Counted from the stretch's first letter, positions 50,301 through 61,307 are shown. The stretch: DNA of 64,000 bases from Siphonodentalium dalli (GCA_032622095.1 CP136061.1:24246991-24310990), one strand, 5' to 3'. Numbers and translations: made by a program. Notes: generated by a model from the letters alone, not told the origin.

Positions 50301-53293
50301 ATAATAATAACTACTGGGATAAAATTAGGGTCCAGCGTGATGGTATCCAAGAATTGGATAAGATTGATGTTACAATCTGCACGAAAATGAGTCCCAGTGA
50401 ATTATGCATTATGGTGTTGCGTCAAGGTCGAGTTGTTGTTTAACAATCGTTGAGTCGATTTGAAATAAATGATATTTGGTCTAAAGTTTTGTGTAAATTA
50501 GCCAACCCTTCATATGGGTCGATTTATTTTTGGTATAAAATTGTTGCGTCAATTTTTCCATATAAGGTATGCTTGAAAACTACCGTTGTGCCGGTGTTTT
50601 CTTAGCTCTCTTGTATTGCATCTATTTCGAGTTGTGGTTTTAAAATCGTTGCGTCGATTTGAAATAAATGATATCTGGTCTACATTTTTGTGTAAATTAG
50701 CCAACCCTTCATAGGTCGATTTATCGTTGGTTTAAAAATTGTTGCGTCAATTTTGAAATAAATGATATATGGTCAAATTTTTGTTCTTGGAAATTCTGGT
50801 TAAAACAAGTATTAAATTGTCACACCATTTTATGCAGGTTATATAGGCATGTAAAATTTACTGCTGATTTTAGGATGTTTTCAAGTTAATCAGTATGATT
50901 TTAGTGAGTTTAGTGAGTTCGATAATTCGCTATATTTGACATATTATGGGATATGGGATTATATGATAACCAACATTCTGATAGTCAATCGAACATCTCG
51001 TGCTACCCGTGCTCGCGATTAGATGCCACTAGCCATCCAATCGTGAACCTCGATTACATATTGTTTGCTATCAAATCCTTGGCGTATTGGCTGACTAGAT
51101 ACTCAAGCAGTCGGTAATGTCCGACAATCCCCGGTGAATTCCGGGACCAATGTGTTCATAAAGTTATGAATGACATTGAAAGTGACGTTCATAGGTTTAT
51201 GAACGCATTGAATAAGGGGCGTGTCTACCGTAACGCTATGAGGAAATCGGAAGAGATATCAGGTGTATGTAAATTCTAGAATCTAGATACAATTTCCGTT
51301 TTGACCACTTAAGACTATACCACTAAATGTTAATTATGTTTGTTACAATGAATCGTTTTACCCTGGGCATTTACTGAGTGGAACAAATTGCCCGATAGTA
51401 ACTTGAAGCCTTTAAAAGGTTACTCGACTGCAAACTGTCATGCCCACCTTTTTATTGTTATCATAGTAGATGTCGCAAATCTATATCCTCCATACTCGGT
51501 TAAGACTGAATTGTAGCAATCTAAACCATGATCTGAATTTGTAACTCTCCCAAACGTTATTCTTTCAGAGAACACTCGGACTGTATATGATTCGGGCAAA
51601 TTTTGATCTTTTAACCAGTTTGATTAAAAAAAAAATTTATTTTAATTACATTTTTTATATTTTTATTTTTTAGATTGAACTTTCATCTGCTGTTCGACAA
51701 AAAACTAATTATTTGTTTTTTAAATTAATATAAAAATAAAATAAAAATTCAAAGTTTTTTTAATTTCTTTTTAGATTTTTAGATTGAAACTTTAAAAAAA
51801 AAATTGTTTAACTTTTTTTTAAATATAATTTAAAAACAAATTTTAATTTAATTTTTAAATGTTCTTTTTAGATTTTTAGATTGAAACATCTTGCATTAAA
51901 ACATTTTAATTTTGAAAATCATATTTAAAAAACATTTGTTTAAAAATTTTAATTAAAAAAATAAGGCCATGATAAGATCTGCCGGGGTACCCCGAAGCAC
52001 CACTCCAAATTTGGTTGAAATCGATCAATGGCTCTGGAAGAAAAATTGCAAACGGACCAGAACAGACAGACAAATCACACATCACACATCACTGACAAAT
52101 GTGAAAATTATGACAAATGTCATGCTAAATGAAAAACAGGTATAATCACGGATAAATTTATAACATCATGCCGCAAATGTAAATCTCCGAATATTACGAT
52201 TTGACAACTAAAAAGTCGTTTGAATATAGGCAATTTAACACTGAATGTATGCATGGATATCAAAATGAGGGTGAAGAAGGATGGCAGTAGAATTTTCACT
52301 GCAGCCATTGGCCAGCTCAGTCGCTGATTGGTCGAAAATATCCGCTAATAATTATTTGATTGACAGCTGTGGAAACGTCCATTAACCCTTTTTAGTGAAG
52401 TTTGATTTTTTTGGTGTGGTCTAAAACATGACAGTATTTTTATGCGGTTCTGACACTAGTTACGAAAACACAAGATTTAAAGGCGAATTCCCTGCTAGAC
52501 AGACGTGATTTTTTTGTGTAAAAAGTTTCCCAAAATGTCAATTTTTCAGATTTAAAGAAAATTTGGACCCAACATTTATATTGCCAACAGTATACGCTAA
52601 AATATTAGCACTGAGGCCTGTGGAAAACATTTACACCAGTGTAACCTATATAGAATGCTATCCAGTTTATTGTGTATCCCTCTCTCGTATACGCATACAT
52701 ACATTTATACACATATATACATGCAGATATACATATACACATACATGCACACATACATATAAACTCCTAAACAGTATATGGCTTTATGTGAGAATAATAA
52801 TACAATTAGTGGATATAGTCCGGTTTATTCTGCAGTGATTCAACTTTAAGAATATATCTGAGACACCAACCCAATTTATTTATTATTATTACATGACATG
52901 GCTCATAATTTTTGTTAAATTATGGTTATTTGGCAGTTCAGTTGGGTTGGTAGAAATTTCCTCCAACTGGAATTCATTTCTGAGTCGTTATATTTGTAAC
53001 GTTCAAAACAGACATGTAATGTTTCTATGCCAAACAGTGTCTTTATAATAATATACAATCTACATTTACATAAAAGTCACGCATTAGGTATCCATATCTC
53101 CCCATAATTCTGAAACGAGTTTGATTTGTTTTATAACGCCTCTTGCTTTATTTTCACAGATATCCTGTGGGTCGATGGCGATGGCGGAAACTGCCTAAGC
53201 ATATGGTACCAGTACGATGAACCTCTATACACAATGTCTGATTTTTATTATTGCGACAACAGTCAATACTACAAGTATGTGTGCGAGCTTTGA
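41009..53293 (+). CDS. Gene B: secreted PAN/apple, EGF-like, Thr-rich, C-type lectin-like protein (4 exons)
   Basis: Predicted exons are 41009-41323, 42356-42650, 44617-44814 and 53160-53293. They join in frame with phases 0, 1 and 1 at GT/AG borders and give 942 nt, i.e. 313 residues plus stop. Domain order: signal peptide (about 1-27), PAN/apple (30-105), a four-cysteine EGF-like piece (about 108-136), a Thr-rich mucin-like linker (about 142-200), and a CTLD (205-313). The protein is likely secreted or a glycocalyx-type recognition protein; ligand unknown. The CTLD has lost its long-loop region compared with gene A, so classical carbohydrate binding is doubtful. A possible acceptor at 40961-40962 leaves room for an upstream 5'UTR exon. 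The exon chain is inferred from reading frames and splice motifs, without transcript support. Confidence 0.72.
41324..42355 (+). other. Intron 1 of gene B
   Basis: Donor GTGAGT at 41324 and acceptor TTTCAG ending at 42355. The intron holds a degenerate hairpin-pair TTAA element starting at 41347, only 23 bases after the donor. The remainder is AT-rich with no recognisable coding sequence. Confidence 0.6.
41347..41610. mobile_element. Degenerate relative of the twin-hairpin TTAA element, in gene B intron 1
   Basis: Begins TTAACCCTTCC at 41347. It carries two diverged hairpins at about 41395-41465 and 41493-41563 with the same arm sequence as the element at 863-1249 (TGCCAATGC..., TATATGCGAG). 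The right TIR is not recognisable. Confidence 0.6.
42356..42650 (+). CDS. Gene B exon 2: EGF-like fragment and Thr-rich linker
   Basis: Starts in phase 0 directly after an AG acceptor. The first 30 residues contain four cysteines spaced C-x4-C-x5-C-x11-C around a CGSNAIC motif. This resembles the first part of an EGF-like domain; the last two EGF cysteines are absent. It is followed by about 60 residues that are nearly all Thr with scattered Ala, Lys, Pro and Met, encoded by ACN codons, consistent with an O-glycosylated stalk. The exon ends at GAT-G followed by GTAAGT (phase 1), joining exon 3 to make an Asp codon. The opposite strand gives a Cys-rich open frame that is an artefact of the ACN run. 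Confidence 0.68.
42462..42640 (+). repeat. (ACN)n trinucleotide repeat in gene B exon 2
   Basis: Imperfect ACA/ACG/ACC/ACT repeat encoding the Thr-rich linker. The frame is maintained throughout. Confidence 0.85.
43313..43870 (+). repeat. Tandem ~160-bp repeat, copy B (gene B intron 2)
   Basis: Counterpart of the array at 2880-3560. One unit fewer is visible. It lies inside intron 2 of gene B (42651-44616), which otherwise has no coding signal. Confidence 0.65.
44617..44814 (+). CDS. Gene B exon 3: N-terminal half of C-type lectin-like domain
   Basis: The exon is 198 nt between TTTATAG at 44616 and GTAAGT at 44815, phase 1 at both ends. It encodes the long-form CTLD start: Cys205, then LRYVC (Cys227), then the helix motif SWNAAQADC with Cys239, followed by AGAHLILIRS and an acidic/leucine helix (MLDDLESLL). 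The same exon in gene A has the same length and phase, and most of its residues are identical. Confidence 0.85.
45408..46165 (+). repeat. Dispersed ~0.8-kb repeat, copy 1 (intron 3 of gene B)
   Basis: Shares with 51574-52388 an A/T homopolymer-rich left part (TTTTTAGATTTTTAGATTGA) and a right part with TGCCGGGGTACCCCGA, ACCACTCCAAATTTGGTT, and GATTGACAGCTGTGGAAA near the end. Confidence 0.75.
46450..46610. repeat. GC-rich foldback in gene B intron 3
   Basis: GTGAGACACGGGGATTTGTC on the left and GACAAATCCCCGTGTCTCAC on the right are perfect inverses. Inner arms (GACCTGGATTGTCACCC / GGGTGACATTCCAGGTC) and outer arms (CAGTTGTC / GACAACTG) extend the stem. It stands out from the AT-rich surroundings. 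Confidence 0.75.
48085..48160 (+). repeat. Short direct repeat, first copy
   Basis: TAATTGGCCAGGAACGTCGA and GCGGTGAATCGGAAATTA recur at 48692-48731. The pair flanks about 0.5 kb with no recognised gene. Confidence 0.6.
48650..48731 (+). repeat. Short direct repeat, second copy
   Basis: Partner of 48085-48160. Confidence 0.6.
50160..50790 (+). repeat. Interrupted ~100-bp repeat, 3-4 units
   Basis: AATAAATGATATCTGGTC, TTTTTGTGTAAATTAGCC and AAAATTGTTGCGTCAATTT recur around 50190-50280, 50450-50555 and 50645-50790 with unrelated spacers between them. Confidence 0.65.
51574..52388 (+). repeat. Dispersed ~0.8-kb repeat, copy 2 (intron 3 of gene B)
   Basis: Direct-orientation partner of 45408-46165. 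The intervening sequence includes blocks shared with copy A, so the pair are two insertions of one family and are not LTRs of one element. Confidence 0.75.
53160..53293 (+). CDS. Gene B exon 4: C-terminal CTLD half with loop deletion, stop
   Basis: Starts after TTTTCACAG at 53159 and encodes 44 residues ending in the CTLD signature YKYVCEL and TGA. VDG and the final cysteines (SDFYYC and YVC) align with gene A. Gene A has 31 residues between VDG and the following Cys, and gene B has 4. The deletion keeps frame and removes the WAPGKP long-loop segment, so the domain folds, if at all, as a compact CTLD without a Ca2+/sugar site. Confidence 0.78.
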
Positions 53294-53398
53294 GTGATGA
53301 AAATGGGAGAGAATATAAAACGGACAAAACTCTGCAAGTTGCTTAATTCTCGGTTGTACAAGGTGAAGAAATTTTATCACCTTCTGAGAAGTTGTAAA

Positions 53399-53404
53399 AA
53401 TAAA
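53399..53404 (+). promoter_or_regulatory. Candidate polyadenylation signal of gene B
   Basis: AATAAA lies about 105 nt after the gene B stop. The same AATAAA and its flanks are conserved after the gene A stop (10210-10215), which supports a functional 3' end. Confidence 0.4.
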
Positions 53405-54191
53405 TTATTGATTGTCAGTGCACCTAATACGCACCATTTTGACTATCAAACGATAATTAATCGGGGTTCACAATCGGCTAGCGATTGGTATCTAATCACG
53501 ACCACCTGTGACACGCGTGGTTTTTATTATATTTTAAAATGAGTATCTAATTTAATCACATAATATGCACAAGATTAGATAGCAAAATTGTGATAGCTCT
53601 ATTTAAAACAATTCTTCAAATATCTCCGTTATTTAGTTATTATTATCACTTTAGAGGGCGTTCCTAGTACAATAACATATTTTACTAGTACATTAAACCC
53701 CCGTATTTTTTTAAGAAGTCAGCTAACAAAAAGTATTTTCATTAACGCCCGCCGCCAATTTCCGGTTGAGGAATTGTGGGGAAAATGCTTTATTTTTTAT
53801 TTGAAGCCAATGGAATTTGACAAACTTTCGTCAATTTAGTTATGTTTTATGAAATAAAACCACAACATGTCATTGGATTGATCGATTTTAGGTGTCAGAG
53901 CATAACTTATTCTCTTTGTATATAATGCCGCGCGTCTTTTGATCAAAGGCGATATGATTGTCGGTTTAAATAACCTGTTTTCGTTGTAAATAACAAGGTT
54001 GATATTTTAATCTATCACGTGATACTGTTAGTAAACATACAAACAACACGTTGACTAATACGTCAAAATAAATTCAAAATGTTTCATCTCAAACAAGCGA
54101 ATATATCTAAATGTTCTAGAAATTAGTTCTATACCATAATCAATAAACCGATCAACAGTATATATGGGGAGACAAAACGTTTGAAGACTGC

Positions 54192-54277
54192 TTGGTTCCG
54201 TGAGTGTGCCACATGGGTCCGTGAGTGTGCCACATGGTTCCGTGAGTGTGCCACATGGTTCCGTGAGTGTGCCACAG
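54192..54277 (+). repeat. 21-bp tandem repeat, 4 units (copy B)
   Basis: GGTTCCGTGAGTGTGCCACAT repeated four times with one G variant. Copy A has a single unit at about 10859-10883. Confidence 0.9.
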
Positions 54278-54447
54278 TCATATAAAGGGACTCATAATGT
54301 TCAAACTTCAAAATAATGAAAAGACATTTCAGAAAGTTAATTAAAAGATCATTGGATTGAAAAAAAAATGTAGTTATTAATATTTTCCCCACAAAGCCCA
54401 CATTTGATATTGAATGAGAGTAGCTGTAGACGTATAAGTGGTAATAA

Positions 54448-54565
54448 TAGTAATAACATGATTTTGTCGGGCGTCTCTTGCCGCCAATAGGCCATCGGGC
54501 TGTTAATCATTCCATGAGGGCCGTTAATAATCAATAACGCCCTCCAAAATTATGTTATTGTTATA
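54448..54565. mobile_element. Degenerate foldback MITE in copy B
   Basis: Ends GTAATAACATGATTTTGTCG and the imperfect inverse CAAAATTATGTTATTGTTAT, with internal GGGCTGTTAATCATTCCA shared with 16001-16180. Copy A at about 12325 lacks it. Confidence 0.6.
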
Positions 54566-55034
54566 ATAATAATATCAATTATGAATATCAATCGTCATGT
54601 AATAGTGTATTGCGCTGTATTTCCTATTTTTATATTCGCTGAATTACCTATTCTGCTGTTTCGCTGAATTTCTTATTTCGATAATTCGCTTTTTTGCGAT
54701 TTAATATCAATCTTCATCCAATCGTGAACCCAGATTAGTTATCTGTCGCCATCCAAGCGTGCGTATATTGGCTGATATAATCATCCCATTTCAATTTAAT
54801 CTGGATATTCATTTTGAAATACAATCCTAATATCGCGTGGCACCTGTTACTCGTGTGTTATATTATACCGTAATATGTATAGTAAAAAAAATCAGAACTC
54901 GGTCAGATACCAAGTTTGTAAGGCTGAAAAGTCTCATTCGAGATCACTGAATAAAGATCCGAATGCAAAAATGCCGACTTCCCCCATTACAACATTTGTC
55001 CAGGTATGTTGTTATCGTGCAGTACGCTGTCCGA

Positions 55035-55105
55035 TCGGGTGCGGACATTAATGGCTGACCAGTGTACACGAAAAGTCTGACCAGTGTAATGGCTGACCAG
55101 TGTAT
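55035..55105 (+). repeat. Short direct repeats GGCTGACCAGTGTA
   Basis: CTGACCAGTGTA occurs three times within 60 bp, with intervening CGAAAAG. Confidence 0.6.
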
Positions 55106-56278
55106 CGAAAAGAACGCTACTGGAGTCACCACAGGGTTATAAAGTTACTCGGCCATGGTAGCACCTGGACCGGCTCATACTTGTCAGTAAATGACAGCGA
55201 GTTGTAATGAGAAGAAGTAGAAGAAGAAGTAGATTAATTTGGTGCCTATCAGTATGTTTCAGTATTTACACAGAATGTCTTCGCTATTGCCCATTATATT
55301 ACACTTCTTACGAAAAAGCTACAAAATATAAAACCACTATCGTATTTGTATCTTATAGCCAGTTTCCTAAAACAAAACAGACGATCGCGGCTATTTGCCA
55401 CCTATTTATAACACGCCAATCAGTAATGGGAGTAATCTGATGAGGTCCAGTGAACGACTTTTATTTACTGTAAAGATCTTTAAGTCGTCGCCTGTTCTAT
55501 TAAACGGTATGTCGTGATTACAATGTCTATGTGTTGTATTCGCGGCGCCAATTATGAACTCATGATCATTCAAACAAATTATTTGTCCGCCGAGGTGAGC
55601 ATTACTAATATGGGCTGTGATACCATGTTTTCGCACAACAAGCAAATGCAGTGACGTAGCGACATCATGGATGACATGGCTATACATCATGACATAAACG
55701 TTAATAATTAAATCAGAACAGTTTGTAATACTAAATACGCTGTACTCAAACTTCAGATGGGGGGATTCGGATGAGTTTCATGGGCATTTGCTTTTTCGTT
55801 GAACAGTGGCAAATATAGTAGCCGCCCTCCCCCTCGCCAACATAACGAACAAATGTAATCAACGACAGACCGTTTTACAGCGCAGACAACAACTAACATA
55901 TATCTAAAGTGAACAATGGTCGGTAACAGGATCCCATTGGATAATTTACATTGGTCCAAAGTGCTTCTTGCGATATTATAAATTCGGCTTCGAATGTATG
56001 GAATAAATCAATCCGATAAGTAGGAATAACGAACAAAAGAAGAGAAGAGTAATATGCGCTTTAATTAATCCAATATCAGCACAAAGAAATGTCCATTGAA
56101 ATGTCACGATTCGGCATAAATACAATGCTTTGGACTATTTGGGTGTAATATCGACTATGTAGTATTGATTGGTATTAACTGGACTAGGTTTGTAAGACTG
56201 ACTGACTGACATATGTAATTGGTAAGAGAAACTCATCACTTATTGTAAGTTTCTCGGGCTGATTGGGTGTTATAAATA

Positions 56279-56388
56279 TGTTATAAGCACGGAAACCGAT
56301 TTATAAGCGAAATTAGCACCACTCGTGGCCTCCTGGCGCTTGTGATCTTTATCCCGCTTATAAATCAGACGCCGTGCTTATAACGTAT
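56279..56388. repeat. Imperfect hairpin at the inverted block of copy B
   Basis: GTTATAAGCACGGAAACCGA and its imperfect inverse ending CCGTGCTTATAACG. The equivalent copy A region (about 16925-16980) retains only part of it. Confidence 0.5.
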
Positions 56389-56620
56389 AGCTAATAGCCA
56401 GTTCACACCATATGAATTCAATTTATCCCCTGATGAATAATACATTGAATACCAACCGACTGAAAACTCTTTTGACAACATTATTTACAAAGATGAAAAT
56501 GTTTTAAATTTTGGATTGGGTGGGTGTTTAGAAAGAGTGCATTGATGACCACCCTATAACACCATTTGTTTACCTAAATCGGTCAAAGGACCGATAAATG
56601 GCGTGAGTCCCCTAGTTGAA

Positions 56621-56631
56621 CCCCCCCCCCC
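56621..56631 (+). repeat. Poly-C tract
   Basis: 11 consecutive C. The inverted counterpart in copy A (about 14713) is a short G run. Confidence 0.9.
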
Positions 56632-57116
56632 TGGACAGCGGCCATTTTGATATGGGTGGGGTGTGTGGAAAGAGTACCTTGGGGGCCACACTACAATACC
56701 TTTTATTTGACCTAAATAATCTAAAATTCGAATAAGGAATGGAAATCACTTTCGTTTTCTCGAGATGGGGTCCTCTGGTTATTCCTTTTTGCATATGAGT
56801 TTGGTACAGTAGTATGCAATATTTAGCACGACAAGTGGAAACATACGTCATAATCCCATCACCATATGAATATGACTGTTTTCAGGTGACTTCTGTCACC
56901 ATTTTTCGAGGTTATGATATTTTAACGTCAACATCTCCTTAAAACAAATCTGTCCAATATCCGGTTGTAGTTTCCGAGATTGGTTATTTGGGATAGCTCA
57001 TTACATGTTAATACTTGCTGATATCTTGGGAAAATATAAAAAATACCGTATAATGCCTGGCGTATTTTCTCGCCGACATTATCGAGCAAATTATAACATA
57101 GATTCCCGGCCCTGGA

Positions 57117-57215
57117 CAATATCACGATGTATACCTATGTGTAATTATAATAGTATAGATATCACGTTGTACCTATGTGTAATTATAATAGTATATATAT
57201 CACGGTGTATATGTA
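57117..57215 (+). repeat. ~36-bp tandem repeat, about 2.6 units
   Basis: TATCACGNTGTATACCTATG and GTAATTATAATAGTATA recur three times just right of the inverted block. Confidence 0.7.
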
Positions 57216-57889
57216 TATATTTATATTGTATGTATTGCATACATATGCAATTTTATAATTATATTTATTATTCATAATTCAAAATTGTAATTAACAATTT
57301 TTTTAATATTTATGAAAAAAACTAAATTAAAAGCCCATTTAATTTTCGTGTCACCGATTTTTTTTTATAGTGGCTTGATATACGGTTTTAATAACAATCT
57401 ATGACATAAAATATGATGAAAATATTATAATTCATCACCATTTGGAACGTCTATATCTCAGAAGGTGCCCATGGCGTAGCAGAAAATATCTGAAATCATA
57501 GAAACATTTCCCCTTATCGCTCCCAGAATGAAACATAATTCAAACTAAGATATAGAGTTATTCTCCTTCCATTCTCAACAATAACAAGATGCTCACATTA
57601 CACCGGATAAGTTGATATTACATTGTTTTGGAGCTTCCTATTCCAAATGGCATATACTATGGCATATTTGTTATAATGTGATCTGGGGGTTAGAAAATGA
57701 AGTGGGTCTTTAATTCTAACTGTAACTGAATTATGAAAATGACAAAAAAAAGTAATATTGTGATCTAGTGCACACATTGCTTTATAATGAGATTCACTTT
57801 GGAACTCAATAGTGGGTTTGTCTTGAAAACCAGCACGTGCATGTCGACATAATGTCGTTTTCGAAGCATTGTGTCACATAAAAGGTACT

Positions 57890-58290
57890 CAATTCGATTC
57901 CAACAACAACAGCATTTCTTCAAAAGACGCTTTAGTTATCAGAAGCGATTAATTACAAAAAAATTATGCTAACAACTTAAAATTTTCCAAAATGTGTTAT
58001 ATATCAACATTATATTCAACTAAATTTGGTCGGTTGTCAAATATCTAACAGCCAAAACCACTTAATTTTAGAGTTATCCATCTTCATTAGCAATTTGGTA
58101 CGAGACCGTCGGCTTGACTAATATTTGCCAGGCCGCCAAAAATTACACATCTAGGGAAATAACAAATTTCAAAAATCGATATCTGATCACTCTGAACTTT
58201 GATGGGTGGGTTCCTCGACTCGACTCAACTATTTTTTATCCCCAAAGCCAAAGCAATAGTAATTTATGTGAGTTTAATCAGTTCATTTAA
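57890..58290. mobile_element. Diverged member of the GGTACTC TIR family
   Basis: AAAGGTACTCAATTCGATTCC near 57893 and, further right, the same internal blocks as 59728-60032, including TTAATTTTAGAGTTATCC and the AAAATCGATATCTGATCA block. It lies in a copy B region (57060-58490) absent from copy A. Confidence 0.45.
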
Positions 58291-58539
58291 ACAAACGGTA
58301 TATTTCCAGAGAAACTAATTCAATGCTTGCAACAGTCACGTGCTCTAGTCTATTAACAAATATGCGCGTTATGTAGCTTCGTTTATGAAAGATACAATTT
58401 TTTTTAAAGTGCATGACCATGAATGCTGAGACTGGCAACATTTAACCTTAAAGATAGCGTATCTCTTCTGTGCCACAATTACAACAACAACAAAATTGTT
58501 TGTTATACAAACCCGGTTTCAAGACTACAAGCAGCTATA

Positions 58540-59485
58540 TGAGTTATCTTGATGTGTCATTTACATTGATGATATTGTTCATTATATCGGTATCCATAGA
58601 TGTGTTATTTACATTGATGATGTTCTTCACTATATCGGGATCCATAGATGTGTTATTTACATTGATGATGTTCTTCACTATATCGGGATCTATAGATGTG
58701 TTATTTACATTGATGATATTCTTCATTATATCAGATTCAATAGATGTGTTATTTACATTGATGATATTTTTCATTATATTGGGTTCTATTGGTGTGTTAT
58801 TTACATTGATGATATTCTTCATTATATCTGGTTCGATAGATGTTTTATTTACATTGATGATATTCTTCATGATATCTGGTTCGATAGATGTGTTATTTAC
58901 ATTGATGATATTCTTTAATATATCTGGTTCTATAGATGTGTTATTTATATTGATGATATTCTTCATTATATCCGGTACTATATATGTGTTATTTTCATTG
59001 ATGACATTCTTTAATATATCGGGTTCTATAGATGTTTTATTTACATTGATGATATTCTTCATTATATCGGGTTCTATAGATGTGTTACTTACATTGATGA
59101 TATTTTTCAATATATCGGGTTCTATAGATGGGTTATTTACATTGATGATATTCTTCAATATAACGGGTTCTATAGATGTGTTATTTATATTGATGATATA
59201 TTTCATTATATCTGGTTCTATAGATGTGTTATTTATATTGATGATATATTTCATTATATCGGGTTCTATAGATGTGTTATTTACATTGATGATATTCTTC
59301 ATTATATCGGGTTCTATAGATTTGTTATTTTCATTGATGACATTCTTTAATATATCGGGTTCTATAGATGTTTTATTTACATTGATGATATTCTTCATTA
59401 TATCGGGTTCTATAGATATGTTATATACAATGATGATATTCTTTAATATATCGGATTCTATAGATGTGTTATTGACATGGATCAT
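58540..59485 (+). repeat. 48-bp minisatellite, about 19 units (copy B)
   Basis: Regular 48-bp period (for example unit starts at 58601 and 58649). Because the period is 16 codons and units lack stops, a 367-codon plus-strand frame and a 313-codon minus-strand frame run across it. The left junction matches the left array of copy A inverted, and the right junction matches the right array of copy A, so this array is a fusion of the two. Confidence 0.9.
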
Positions 59486-59727
59486 GTGTGAATTGTTGAA
59501 GTATTTCCAATTGTGTGTATTTGATTCTTTATATATATTTATTGATTTGCTGTGTTTGACATATAATCCTTAAATGACGAGAATGGAGACCAATTGTCTG
59601 TTAGCACGATCAACCACACGAGTCCACATTTCATACAGGAATGTCTAGACGATTTTATTAATATTATTTTCGGTTATTCATCGGGTTCATCACTGCGTTG
59701 ATCAGGATGACCATTATTCAGAACATT

Positions 59728-60032
59728 AAAGGTACTCAAACCGACCAGACGCTCTTTAATTACCATTTCTTTGGATTAATTCGGGGATAACTCTAAAATC
59801 AAGTGGTTATTATTACCACTTGATTTTAGAGTTATCTATCTTTATCTGCAAGACCGTCAGTTTAACCTCGTGCTTCTGACCTACAAACAATTGAAATGAC
59901 AAACTTCAAAAGTCGATATCTGATCAATCTGAGCTTTGATGGGTAGGTTTCACGACTAAAATCAAATATTGTTTACCTCCGAAGCCAAAGAAATAGTAAT
60001 TTAGGAGCGTCTCATCGGATTGAGTACTTAAT
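59728..60032. mobile_element. ~305-bp TIR MITE, copy B only
   Basis: TIRs of about 45 bp: AAGGTACTCAAACCGACCAG at the left and the inverse of AAGTACTCAATCCGATGAGA at the right. Inside is a perfect 20-bp hairpin (ATAACTCTAAAATCAAGTGG, about 59789-59838). Copy A (about 18380-18395) is uninterrupted, so this is a copy-specific insertion into a TTAA-containing site. The exact target duplication is ambiguous. Confidence 0.65.
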
Positions 60033-61307
60033 AAGAAACCCCAAACGGACACTTCCTATATCCTGGATCCTCCACAAATATGTATATGTACCAGTAAAAA
60101 CAAGTAGGATTCAAACACACAACCTAAACCAGCCCGAGTCTCATAGTGCCAAATAAATGGTACCTAATTTGTTTTAAAAATCAGAAGAAAAAAACCCAAA
60201 TGGCTCGAGCCATAAATTAAATTGCGAATTTCCGTGTAGAAGACGTAATCAAATTAATTGACAGAAAGTGGATCAGGCAACGAGTGGCGGCATACATGGT
60301 CGTGTTGATACATGTTGATACATGTATGGGACGTGAACTCAAATCACTCACTGACTAGTGACTATAAAATACCTTAAATGTTTAACTGGGACTGGCTTGC
60401 ATATAATATAACATTTATTTGAAACTTTTGTTTGAAAACTGTACAAAAATTACTCGACGACGATAGTTCTATTTTTGCATTCCGGCTTATCTGCCATCCG
60501 TAACATTACTTCGTACTCAAAATACTTTCAAATATTGGAAATCTGGATAAGCAGAGACTATAGAAAACAAGAACAACATTTGAGTACAGTATCATTTTAA
60601 CCTGCATTCATAAAGTGTGTCACGATGTGTGTTCATTGTGGTTTGTCAAACTTTTAAGTCAAGATCACATGGTGCTTTCAAACTTAAACGTCATCTTCAC
60701 CATTTAGTCGTATTTTCTTGCACTATTCGTGTCCGCCCCATAACATTGTTATTCTTTTTGGATTATGTTGAAACTTGGCTTAATTGAGTTGCCTCATTTA
60801 AGTGGCATAGTCACTTCCGATTGGCATTTCTTGTTTTTCAGTATTATAAACGTCACTGTAAGAACACTGGTAAGAACATCAAAAACTTCCCAGGTTTTGA
60901 ACAGGTGAAGTATGATCTCTACAGGTATAACCAGAAAGGAGATTGAAAGAATGATCTAAGGGTGCCTATAGTCAATAATTAGGGTCTCCCTTCAATAATT
61001 GTATAAATTGATAATATATGTGTTCGTGTCTTTGTGTTATTAATATTTATGCGTTGATGAAAACATTCTCAATGTTAGATGTTGAAACATCATGGCGATG
61101 GGAAACCTTCAATATGTGTTTAGGTTATAAGCTAAAATTTTATAAAACCTATAATAATTATATTGCTTTTAAAATGTATCAAACAGAAACAAAATGTATT
61201 CAAGAGCCAAGACATGAATTCAACTTATTCTTGTCGAGATCTCATTTTAAAGCCACTTAAAGCGGCTATCTAAACCTAGTAAATCATAGATTTTGGCACT
61301 TTGTCGG

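Larger units (their letters stand above)
49035..52665. other. Copy B private insertion region in gene B intron 3
   Basis: About 3.6 kb absent from copy A (junction near 9290-9330). Holds a plus-strand open frame of 95 codons (49187-49474) and one of 113 codons (50102-50443) that I cannot assign, the repeats at 50160-50790, and the second 0.8-kb dispersed repeat. Confidence 0.4.
44815..53159 (+). other. Intron 3 of gene B (8.3 kb, repeat-filled)
   Basis: Homology to intron 3 of gene A is patchy: about 44815-44900 matches 5714-5795, 48765-49030 matches 8975-9280, and 52680-53159 matches 9330-9896. The remaining sequence (about 44900-48760 and 49035-52665) is private to copy B. It holds two copies of an 0.8-kb repeat, a GC-rich hairpin and short direct repeats. 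No coding exon was recognised. Confidence 0.6.

Noticed and set aside
45408-52388. Pair of 0.8-kb direct repeats as LTRs of a retrotransposon
   Set aside because: The interval between them contains sequence colinear with copy A and no gag or pol, so they are separate insertions.
53294-53542. 82-codon open frame just after the gene B stop
   Set aside because: Lies in the 3'UTR. The gene A counterpart has different indels and no conserved frame.
58470-59573. 367-codon plus-strand and 313-codon minus-strand open frames
   Set aside because: Both arise from a 48-bp minisatellite whose period is divisible by three. There is no start context, domain or non-repetitive flank to support a protein.
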